A stretch of DNA of 64,000 nt from positions 45,271,255 to 45,335,254 of the forward strand of contig CM055111.1 of NCBI GenBank assembly GCA_029204225.1, given 5' to 3'. This document shows, piece after piece, positions 23,350 through 36,140 of the stretch; positions within the stretch are counted from its first letter, which is position 1; each line of letters opens with the position of its first letter. Source of the stretch: Diphasiastrum complanatum (taxonomy: Eukaryota; Streptophyta; Lycopodiopsida; Lycopodiales; Lycopodiaceae). The position numbers and the translations under genes are program-made. The notes under the pieces were generated by a model. That model made no database searches and had not been told where the DNA came from. It saw only the letters and a program-made list of their open reading frames with translations.

Positions 23350-26300
23350 TGAATAAATGTTGAATGTTTGTGATCTTCAACATTGTATCATATTGAATGA
23401 TTGATCTTGCATGTAGTAGGATTTTTCTAGATTTTGTAGATGATTAGAAATATGTTTTTTTAGAAACAAGAGGGAGAGGACCACATTGTGCTTTGTGAGT
23501 TCTTGTGTGATTTTTAGTGTGTGCAATGTGCAGAGAAAATATTCTTTGTGTGTATTGAAGGTTGTTGCCATTGTCACATAAACCACCCCACATTTGTGAA
23601 GGTTTATCAAGTCACTTCAGCATTGGACTTTGCTAGAAAAGATAATTTTTTGTTCTTAGTTTGAAGAACCTATTTTAAAGCCTTAAAGTTCAGAATTTTT
23701 GTTTTTGTGTTTATTAGATGGAGATAGCACATGATTTTAGGCTTTAGCTTTGGTAGTGTGAAAGCACAATCAAGCATAGATTACAAATGATGAGAAGCTC
23801 ATGTGAACCAATTATGTTTAATTGATGGTTGGAGAAGTGTTGTTGCACAAGTAAACACCAATTGTTGTCCTGTATGTAGGTATGATGACTGGTAGCATAC
23901 ATATATGTGCATAGAAATATAGTTGCCCAGAAACGCTTCTCAATGTTTCTGGGAACATTTTTGCCCAGAAACACGTTTTTGGGCAACTATGGTGCGGTGC
24001 ATGGGCATAGCTTGTAAGTGAATCAAGACTTGAAAACTTTTTTAGAAGTTTGAATCAACAAGCTCCTGTCAAACGATTTAAGAAAGTAGTCAAAAGAAGT
24101 CAAAAGCTTGAAATTTTTTTTGGAAAAAGCTGTGCAAATTATGCAAATTTTTGAAATCCTCCAAAGAAAATGCTAACACATTCAAATCCCAAAACAATGG
24201 AATGCATTTAGAGGATTTGAAAGCAAAAGACTCAAGACTTGCTGTCACTACAGGATCGTCAAGCCCAACTCCAATGAATCCACCATACTTTCACTACGAC
24301 CAAAACATCATAAACTTCACTATATAGTTTAAACAAGTATAGAAGAATGATGATATCCAAAACTAAGCAACTTAATCTAAGGTAAGCTGATCCAAACTAT
24401 GCTAGTCTAAGAACTAATCTCTGATCCATCAAACATCGCTAATGACACTCACGAGCCTATTCACGGCCAATTTGGCCCTATAGCCTGACCAAACCAGGGC
24501 TTCAAGTCAACACTTTAAAATTTGGGAGCAACAAATGCACTTCAATTTATACATATCCTCAAATAAAAAGTAAGAAGCTATGACTCAAAAATACCCAAAC
24601 TTAACAGATTCACATCAACGGCCATAACACGGTTGTCTGCTCTAAAGCATGTCTGGAAACACCAGAATTTCAAAACGACGATTTTTCAAAAAAAATTTAC
24701 CAATCCAAAGCATCCCAAGACATCAATGTGATGCAATTTTTGAAATTGATAATTGGTTTGTTAGGATTGCTTCAAGTTGGCACCTTGTCTTGGAGCTACA
24801 AATGCACTCTAATATCCCAATTTATGATGTGTGATTTGTAGGGCTTACAATACTTTTGCATCTACAATCATGCCTCGGGGCACAAGCAAACTATGGCAAG
24901 AGGTCAAAGTTCTAGACACCATGGATGGTTGCTATGGTAGCTTGGTTGCATGTCATTGGCAATGTGTATATTATGGAAACAAGTTTTTGAGCACTCTCAT
25001 TGGGCTTGCAACAACGTGCTATTGAAACACACAAGACGGATGCAAAATAATTATCTTATTTAATATTGACCTCTTTCCAAAGTACAATGTTGAAAACCCT
25101 AAGAGAGCAATGATCAGCTAAACCCTGACACGTCCTAAGCTAACACATGGCACACGGAACTCAACCACCAACAATTGCCAGTTGCCAAAACTCAACACTG
25201 ACCATCACCATTGTCACTCATGTAGTGATAGACTAAGTGTCCCACAAAGCATATGACAAGTCAACTACTACATTTGAAGATGCAAGCCCAATCTCGTCTA
25301 AAGGAGACCCGATACCCCTAGGCCAATTACAAGCATGTCACTTCAAGCTAGTGAACTCGCTATGTGCATCCATGTATAAACCACCACAAGTCGATGACCT
25401 TAGCCATTTTTTCTTCAATTTCACATCTATGAATTATCCATGTGGCTACTGGCATGATACATCATCACCGATCGAATTTTGAAGTTTTAAGTGACCAAAC
25501 ATCCATCACACATCGATAAGTAGTAACTTTTAAGCAGTAAGTTCACTGGATAAACATTGGAGTAGAAATGTATGTGGTGGTCGATGAATAATGTATGAGA
25601 TGTCATTTGTAGTCGTTGTTAATGATTTAGTAGTTGAGAAAAGAAAGGCTTAGGAGGAGGATCCTTAGTTCAAGAAAGTGGAGCAAGAGGTGAGCCATGG
25701 CCATGTAGAGCGTGAAGAGGAGAGCTCTAGGTTCTCTATTTCCACTTATCTTAAGTATATCATGGAGGATTGTTTGGTAAAGAGGAATGACAAGACTTGG
25801 AAAGAATAATATTTCATTTGTTTGATGATAGTGCTATTGTGCTAGTGTTGGTCGTCTTGGTGAAGTTGGGATGTATGAGTTGATCCTAGGCTTAACTGAT
25901 GTTTACCATTGTGCAAGACTTTGTTTCAAGCCCCAAGGTAATAAAGTTGAAAGAATTAGATTCCATGGATTGCAACACGCTACTTGTTTCAAAAGGGAGA
26001 TGGGAAAGTATTTTGATGCCCTCTACTACACACTTGCCAGGACGTTGCAGCAACATAATGCCATAATAGTTGTGGTTGATAGACTCACAAAAGTTTTTGG
26101 ACGAAACGGGTTACCTTCATCGATAGTGTTCAATAGAGATTCATGCTTTACTTGGTGGCTTTTGGATTGCTATGTTTGATAGGTTAGAAGTGCAATTGGG
26201 ATTAAATTGTGTTGATCATCTTAAACTGAATGGACAAATTGAGAGAGTTAATCACACTTTAGAGATATGTTGAGTTTGTATTAAGTGTTAAGCACCTACA

Positions 26301-29300
26301 ATGGAAGCTGTACTTGCCATTGTGGGAGCTTACATGTAGTTATAAAAAGAATTTATTTTGCAAAAATAAGTTCTTCCAAGCTTGATTATGGTTCTATCCC
26401 AAATGGTGTTGCTACGGTAGGTATGCCTCAAAATTTTCCTAGTGTTGTTGAATCTATAACTCAAACAGAGGGTCCGCCACAGGCCTTCTTTACGAGTTTA
26501 TCTACTTTCTTTCATTTCCATTTTACGAATTCAGTTACGACTCTCAGGCTTAAAATTTGAAGTTTGAACCTCGATCAATGACATTTAGTTCTCAATTTGC
26601 AGGATTCAAGAGGTAAAGGCCAAGTGGGAGATTAGATGGAGCTGGTTTCATAGGCCTTCACATGCAGTTGCCCATGTGTTGCATCCTCTATGGAAGAAAT
26701 CTGATCTTGAGCAATTCCATGACCATGAGCTTGAGAATGGGGGCTGAATGCCTCCAGAGGGTCCTACCAGATGTTGCGAAGCAAGAGGTCGACGATGATG
26801 AACTCATGATTTTTTGAAGAAACGACCTAACTCATGAATTTCGAGGGCCGTGACACAAGATAGAGAGTAGGCCACTTGAGGCCAGTGTCTTGGTGGGACA
26901 ACTACAGATGGTGCACCCCTAGGCTACAACCCATAACATTAAGATTCCTCTAACAAGATTGTACCTCAACAACTTGTGATAGGAATTGGAGCATATTCTC
27001 CCTCATACACACGAAGAAGAGAAATAGGCTCTCCAAAGACCAGTTAGAAAGGCTAGTGTATGTGCATTAAAACCTATGCCTTTTACAAAAGGTGAGGGAG
27101 GTTAAAGAACCCATGCAAGTAATCGTTTGAACTTTCAACTTTTAGCTTTGTATTTGAGGTTTGAGCTTGAACTACTTGAACTTGAACTTGAGTGCTTAGT
27201 GTTGAAACTTGTCATTTGAATCTTGATACTTGAAAGTTGACCAGTCTAAGATGTATGAACCATTTGTAATTTGTGAATTTGTGTGACATGTTACGAGTGA
27301 CAAGTGAGGAGTCATGACTCATGGACATCTTAAATTGTTTAAACTTTAGGTAAACCCTGATGAGATGGACATCGCCAAGGTTTTTGATTTACCTCCCAGG
27401 TCACAGGAGGAGGAGGATATATATACCATCTTGCATCGTGAGTTTGTTGCACGATAAGGTAGCCTTGAGCCTTGCAAATTGCTTGAATCTTGAATCTTGA
27501 TAAAACATAATTGAATCATTGATTGCTTGTAATTTCAATTAAGATTGTACTTACACTATGTATCCCTAGGTTACTTCTTGAGTCTTTAATATTATCTAGG
27601 GTTCTTTCTAATAGCTACAAATTTCTACTTTGCAGGACGTGACTTGATTTGCATCATCACAAGCTCAGGTTGCTTAGCAACATTTAGAGAGCAGGTTCAG
27701 TAGCTTTGTCGAGGAGATTGAGGAGAGCGAGGGGTCTTCGTCTTATGAGGCCTCAAAGGGTGGGGATGATGGTGATGATGATGAGCAGGAGGCTATGAGG
27801 CCACCCTCCTCTAGGAGGACTTGGAGGACATAGCTATAGATTGTAGTAACTAGAATCTAGGTTGTTCTTTCATCTACCTTATTATGATAGTTGACTCAAT
27901 CATGACTCACTCATTTTGATATCATATGTGACGTGCATTGTGTACATTTTGATACCAGCCATTTACTATATATATTATAGTTCATCGGTGACTGTTCGCT
28001 ACAATGCTATTTCATTTTGCTTTTCAATGTAAGTACTAAGTTAATACGAATGATGCCTACGTATCCTCAATGCATAGACCATTGCATACAACTCCTTTTC
28101 ATGAGTTGGATAATCCTTCTCAGGAAAGTTGAGCTTCTTGCTCTTGCAAGCTATAAATCCTCCCTCTTGCATCTAAACAACCCCCACAACAATATCGCCT
28201 GCATTTGTGTCAAAGTTAAAAGGTTTGAGAGTCAGTTCACAATCTTGAGAGTGACATGTTCAACCACATCTTTGCTTCAACTCACCTTAAACATCCGTCC
28301 ACTCTCCCAATTTATACTTTTCCGACATATATGTCATAGGCACCGCTATCTTGGAGTGACCCTTTACAAACATTTTGTTAGACCAATCAAAAGAAAGGCC
28401 TCAATGTTGTAACCATAGTTGCAACGAATCGCGATTCGCGAACCGCGATTCCAACAGCGAATCATGCAAACAAATAAAAATATTAAAAAAGAAAGTTTTT
28501 TTTTTTTTAAAATAGCTTATGGCTGAAAATTTTTTAGGGGAGCAATGGTCAAACCAGCGTTTTGCCTCCCATAAGTGCAGTAGATAGGGCACAAACAAAT
28601 AAAAGTCAGTAACTACTTGGTTGTTATGTGCTCTGGTTCTCAGTAATTGTTAATGCTACAGCCCAAACTATCAAGTCTATGGATGATGATCACTTTTGCA
28701 ATCATTTCATTGGAGATGTGAGTGCAATGTGCTTACAGTTGGGGGCATAAATATTGCGCCCTTCTCGGCACGCATTTGGACCCCATTTTTATCTACGGGA
28801 GGTGCACCCCTCCCTGCTACTGTCACCGGGGGGGGCAAAAAGCGAGATACAATTCTCTGTCTCCGTCCCACTGGGACCATCTGTGATCGTAACGAACAGG
28901 CTAGAGGTTAGTTTTGAATTTTATCCTTGACAGAACCCAACATGGATTAATGCACCTGAACTGGACCATCCTGTACCCGAAACATTCAGCAAACTACACA
29001 GTAATAATGCTCTTAATTAGAGCTTTCATCTGATACCCATATTGCCCAAAAAAAAATCCAAAAAAGAAAAAAACACAATTCTAAACAATTCTAGGAAAAT
29101 TCCGAATCGCGATTCTGAACCGCGATTCGGACCGCGATTCTGAATCGCAATGCAACTATGGTTGTAACATCATTGGCACAAGCCATGTGAAAATAGAAAC
29201 AACTTTCTTAGAATTTGGCCTTACTCCCTCAATTGATGATATGACCAAAATAATAAATCTCAGCTATTCACTTTTCTTAACCTTAGCAAATAGGAAAATT

Positions 29301-32300
29301 TCCCATCTAGTATTACTCCCTCAACCAACCCTATGGCCTAGATTACCATCTCATTTTTTGTAGTATACTTTTCTTATCACTAGCAAATAGGACGTTCTCC
29401 CTCATAGTTGACAGCACAATTCTAAGATGGGCAACATGCAAGACCCTCCTACACTACAGCCAAGATATCTACAAACTTGAACCTCATTTATCAACATCAT
29501 AAATCTTGTTGGGTCATTCGTCAATCCAAATGGAACCACGAGAAAAAATCACCTAACATTGGCTCCATGGCCACAATTGTCGTTCCACTTACTCTTTCGG
29601 GCTCATTGCTAGATTGTAAACATGATAGGAGTCCATCTTTTGGGATTGGACAAGGACATAACTATATTGCATAGGTAAAGGAAAAGCAATAAATTGGGCT
29701 CATTTGATTGGCGATATAGATAGAAAGGCAACCGGCATTTGTAGTTGCAACATGATATTTGAGGTAGCAAACAACACATGATACAAACACATGGATACAA
29801 CAAAACAGCTCCAACTACTATACCTCGCAACTAAGCCGCATAACCCTCTTGGCCATGGTATCTGAGTTAGGCAAAAAACATATGATACAAAACACACAAA
29901 AACAACAGCGAAACTCCACCTAATAACGCTCCCAACTAAGCCACATGGCCCTCTCAGCCACCTACAGTAGCAAGGCCCTCCAAGGCACCTTCAACAACAC
30001 ATATTACTTCCAAGAGCAAGCCCACGACAGCACCATCTACCAGGGCTTTCATCCATAGCATGATCAATAGCCCAACAAATAAGCCCACACCAACATAACT
30101 TGTACACACACACACCACATCTGTTGCACATCTCTTACAAATCTAAAAAAAATCGATACACACGGATCGCGTTCAAAACAGTGTAGTATAAGTACTGATT
30201 TCATACACTATGAAGATATAGTTTATAAACACTATATCTATTGAACATAACAAGTTTGAGCCCTACATAATTTGATGTTGAGGGATCCTAGCATGAGACT
30301 CATATAGAATCAAAAGAGAGATAGAATAAATAAGTAATGTGATAATAAATTTACTTCCATCCTAATTTACATGGAAAACCATATTTTCCACCACCTCCAA
30401 AAACTAGCATAGAAAAAAAAAAGATCACTCTAATCAAAGTGGTGCAACTCTTTGATACATTTTAGACTATAGTATAAAGTTTGAACATATATTACAAAAT
30501 AAAGCATAAATAAAATCATTGCCACATATTTATATGATAGTCTAGCATGAGTCCGCCGATAGCTTGTCCTAGGCTTTATACAGAATTTCAGATTTCACAA
30601 TAATAGGGTTAGTGTTGAAGACAACATGTTTTTATATGGGAAAGGAAGTTTCAAATGGCATTCCAATCAAAGGTTCTCCAAACTAAACAACATTCCAAAC
30701 CATTCATTCCATAAGCATTGGCAATGCAGCACAAGTATGGGTTCTTATACATAAAAATTTTCTTACATAATTGTCAAGTACATGTTCCCAAAGCACCTGT
30801 TCCACAAAATCCTCTGTTCATATATATTCTACCCATGCTTGCTAACAAGGGCTATGAACTAGGGGGTCTAAATTACTGCTATAAACCGGGTGATGAACAA
30901 ATTTTCCCAAACCTAGAGTTAAATATGAATTTGAATGTAGAAAAGATAATCAAACAATATGAAAAACTCTAAATAGTGCAACACACTTGAAAGCGAGGAG
31001 GACGCACGACTGTTTTTCATGGGAAGAGCATAAGAAAAAGACAACAAATGGTTAACACCAATAACAAAAATTTCAGAAATTTACTGACGAATTCAGAAGG
31101 ATGAAGTTGCTTTGTAAAAACTCGATTCCTAAGACTACAGGAGAACATGACAAAAATATTAATATGACCTCCATAATCTACTCAATTTTCAGTCTAGAAC
31201 TCTGGAATTCAGACTACTGTAAAATCTAAAATAGATCAGAAAAGAAACTTATGCCAATCACGCAATGCTTCACCCAATCCCCCACCAAAAAGTGCTTCTA
31301 TTGGTTGTCATAAATAAAACAGTTACCTGTTGTGCCGCAAGTAAGCTGAACTAGGGACTGTTGATCCTTGACCCGACCCTGCATGCATGTCGTGATGGAT
31401 GGCATTGATCAAATGGTTCCTCCCAGTCGTACTAAAAGCATCTGTACATGATAATAAATCTCTATTGGAGGAAAAGAGATCTTCACTTGTTCTATCTCTG
31501 TTATTTAGAGTATTCCTCTCCTGATACCATGGCAGTGCAGGTATTACACCTGTTCCGGCAGGCATGATGCCTGCTGTCTGATAGCCAACTGTAGTTGAAA
31601 TACCATCTCCCTGTGTGCTCCTGACCCCCTCCAAAGCAGTACTACTATCTCTTACATATTCTGTTTGTAACTGACCTGATGAAGAATAAAAAAGGGTTTT
31701 AGGTAAATTCGGTAGGTCCTCTACGTATGAAATTAAACCACGTTCCCTCATTTTATATACCATGTGAGCTTTGTCGGTGTTCTTCTTCAAGCTCTTTCTG
31801 TTGCATCCTAATCTTGGCCTCAATCACTTTCTGCTCTTCCTGCGCAAGAAAAGTGCAACTAAAAAGCGTGTACTTTAGCAGTTCAAAACAGATATAGCTT
31901 TGCAAACTTCAATAGTAAAAGCAATTCAGCAATCTTAAAGCTAAGGACACCTAAAAAAAATTGAAAACAGGCATGAAGTTAGATACTAGTGCAAGCAAAA
32001 CTCAACAAGGGTAAGAAGATTACACCATTACTCTCTGTCAAATAATCACAACTAGGCCAAAACTTCAAAGCTGAATATATTGAGTAAATGACAATCAGCT
32101 CTCAGTAAAGTACTACTGGAGACATAATCTTGAGAATATCACTTACAACTTGTTCAATCCCCTTTTCCTCCTCACTCTTTATTCCCCGGTATTCCACGGC
32201 ATAGTTCAACATTTTACAATATGGGCATCTAAAGAACAATCTTAAGTCAAGGATTACGACAAACAACCACTACACATGACTAAATAGATTTTGGCATTCA

Positions 32301-35300
32301 AACACATCAATGCAACTATAAGAGCAAAATTTGGGACATCTCGACTTTAATTAAAGCATGATTTCTACAAGGTCAGTGGGTGGCACAGATTTGAGCTTTG
32401 CAATAACATTCACAGCATTAGAAATGCAACAAGGACATCTAAAAATTCGAATTCATAGAAAGTCAAGGAAATGACTAGCACAATACTTCAGTATCAAAAG
32501 CTACCCAGCAATGTATCAGGATGGTGCAATAGGATACTGAGTCGGTCGAACTGAGTGCGGAGACTTCATTTGTAAAAAGCATTCTGTCATCATAATCAGA
32601 GTAAGTAACACATCACAGCATCTAAGCAGAGAAAAAAATGCCAAAATCTTATCACAAAAACTGCTCCTTAAGAGTGCAACACTCCACAATTGAAAGGAAG
32701 AGATCCCAAATTTTGCAAAACTTAGTAGTGAATGCCAAATCTCAGAGAAAACATTAGGTGAGCTTTCAGCTCAGCTCCATAGACAGAATTCTTCTAAGAC
32801 CGAAGAATGTAAAACTATACCTGTGCATATGCCCTTTGTGCAACATTTTGACCTATTGAGGCTTGGATAGTGCTGCAATATAAAGCCCGTTTAGTTAAGA
32901 GAATGCACAATTCAACTATCCAAAATAAAATAATTCATCATACAGCAGTCAGCTAAACCTTCACATGCTACTTAACCTTTCCTTTTTGAGAACATACAAT
33001 TCCTGAATATGTGCTATATGATTTAGCATGCTTCTTACTAATCACCAAAAAAAAAATGAGCCAACTTCTATGAGCACTATTTTCATGGATGGAGGACATA
33101 CTTTTGGCCTCATGGACTCTCAACAGCACTGATCTAAAATCTGAAACAATGAGCACCATGTTGACCAGCGTTTGCTTTATCCTGGTTTGTTGGAAGCAAT
33201 GTTGCACGTTTCGTTCCGGAACGTGATCTGGGAAATCCCATTAGGGTTTTTCCCGGAACGCAAATTTTTTTGTTTTTTTTTGGGGTGCCAATATGGGTGA
33301 AGGTGTTTTCAAGAGCAGTTCACTTACTTAGTTTGCTCAGAGTTCCAAGACGAGTGCGGTCCAATTTTTGGCCATTGGGTGATTCTTTATCGAACATCTC
33401 TATTTCTTTTCTGTATTATGTGAAATGAAACCAAGTCATTCAGATGACTAATGAACTAAAAGTAGCACTTTTGACCTCATCTGTCTTTAGTCACTGCATG
33501 TGGCATTTGACATGCGAAGACACCATTAGAAAGCTCTCAAGCTCCACTTTCCGACAAGCTGCTCTAATCTAATAAAAATCGATGCCTGCTTTCTGCTCAA
33601 AAATTTCCCTTCACGCAGAATCCCAACTATCGAAGTGCCAACTATGGTGACCGATCACCAGGTGTCCCAAAACCCCAAACACACGTGAACATCAATAAAT
33701 TCATCTAACAAGGTGGTTAATCCACTTGACCTCCAAGAAGCTATCAGTGAGACGAATAAGATATCCAACCATCTATGTAATCAATCTTTGGCCACCCAAA
33801 GTAATACACTGCATTCGATTACTTAACACACCCAAAAAATGAGTTGGCCGACAACTTACAGGTACGTGGCATTCTTACATGGTAAATGATATTACAAAAT
33901 TGATGCATACATCTGATAACATAGAGACAATGTTCCAACGGTACAATAACAAGAATTATTAAAAAACAACTTTCTGAACATAGCTCCCTCCTGTTCAATA
34001 GCAACATTTCAAAATCGGAAAAATCGGCTTTCACGTGGTTAGGAATCAGGCCCGCTTACAAAGAATCAGATAAATGGATTTAGAATCTAAAAAATAAACA
34101 GCTTTAATTATTATTAGTTACAGAAAATTTGATTGACGATAGATTAGGTACTCGATAGTCTATAGTCAATTTCAATCATTTTGAATGAGATTAAATGTAA
34201 TTTTGGAAAACATAGGTACTAATTTTGTAGTTAACGACCTAAACCATAAATCAGATTCAAATCAGATAAACCAATTCAAATCGAAATCATGGTTAGAATC
34301 TCAAAAAAGTAAAAACGACAAATTATTCAGAACACCTGCCCAAAGAACATACAAAAGTAGCCAAAAAAACGTGCTCTATATGTATGGAACACAAAATAGA
34401 AACACAAACGAAATTCCGTTGTGAACAGGTCTTCTAACCAAAGGGGACCTTTATCTTAGTACAAATGCAAAATATGACATGTTTGGGGAGAGAGATTGCT
34501 TGGAGATCCATGCAAATTGATGAAAACGTGTCTGCTACACAACAACAAGTCTTGTAGGTGAACTCAAGAGTTTCAATCCATGTGCAAAGAGAACTTTGCA
34601 CTTGAAAGTTCGTGTTTTTGCATGTTTTTGAGTATCTACTATCTACCATGGTCCACCATTGTATCATAGTACAAGTAGTTGTCAGAATTTGCCATACAAA
34701 TTCTAGATGGAGTTACTAGTCCTACTAGCAAAGCATAGAGATTAAAGAGAATTCAGATTATAGAAGAGTTGAGCAAAGCTCTAAAACACTGGATGACTTT
34801 GTGGTGGGCACCAGCCTACATATATACTTTTTCTAATCTATGTGAAAAGCTAAAAGCATAAAGCTAATAGCAAAGGACAAAAATGCTAATTGCTGATATT
34901 ACTACCTATATTGGGTAAAGACCCAAGATGTCTTTCTAAGTAATAAAACAAGTCCTAATCTAGTAGTAGTGCGCCCACCTACATGCATGAACAATATATC
35001 TGAGTATCCGCTTAGCAGCTCTCCAATGAATCTGCTTAGGCTTAGCCATAAACTAACTAACCATTTATCTATAGAACCATCTGATTCGTACTTAGTTCTA
35101 TAGACCCACTTACATCCAAGGGCCTTTTTATAGGTAATTCAACAGGTCTCCAAGTTTTGTTCTTCGTGATTGAGTCGTACTCCTCATCCATAGCTTTCCT
35201 CCAAATCTCCTCTTTTTCAGCCTCTCTGAAAGTAGATGGATCCTTGGTTTCCAATAATGTGGCCATATATGCAAAATGTACATCCCCATCTTCATGATGT

Positions 35301-36100
35301 CCTCCTGTCGGTCTTGATCTTCATGATGATCCTCATGTCGATCCTGTTCTGAGGTGCTTCAAGAAACTGGGTCACCCAAACTAGGGTATTATGCCACCCA
35401 TCTAATTCCCAATTCCTTTTGTTCTTTTCCTTGCCACATAGTATGGCCCTGCTATGCCTTGCACAAGATCCACTCTATACCTTGGTCGGATCTCCCTTTG
35501 ATTGCCCTACTTCTCTAAAAGCTACTCTCTTCAACTTTTGGAAAATTGCTCAGAATTTACATAATTTGGTACAGTTGTACTCCTATTTCCAACTGTCCAA
35601 CTATGCTTATTGTTCCAAAAACTGACCACTTTACAGAAAGTGTGCCGCTTTCTAGTTAAGCTGCTTAATTAGAAATCTGAAAAATGATCTAGAAGTTTCT
35701 AAACTTTTCAATCACTCACTAAACAACCTACGATTGCTCTCTTCAACTTTTTGAAAATTGCTCAGAATCCAAAGAGTTTGGTACGACTGTGCTCCTCTTA
35801 TCTCCAACTGTCCAACTATGCTTCATGTTTTGAAAATTGAATGCTCTATAGAAAGGTCTCCACTTTCTAGTTAAGCTGCTCAATAAGAAATCCGAAAAAT
35901 GATCTAGAAGTTTCTACACTTTCACAAATCACAAGCCATCCAACTTGCTTTGATATCATGATGAACATATAGGTCTATCTATGAAGTATAACAGACACAA
36001 CATATGAAAGCTTGAAGGAAACTAGATTGGAAGCATCCACAATACAAGGAAAGCTTAAGCACCACAAAAAAACCAAAATTAGGAACTGCAGATGCTTGAT

Positions 36101-36140
<40 letters not shown>

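Noticed and set aside
31323-31823. Single 166-residue minus-strand gene
   Set aside because: It spans the 85-bp intron 5 in a different frame from exon 5. The real coding parts are exons 5 and 6 of the GW2-like gene.
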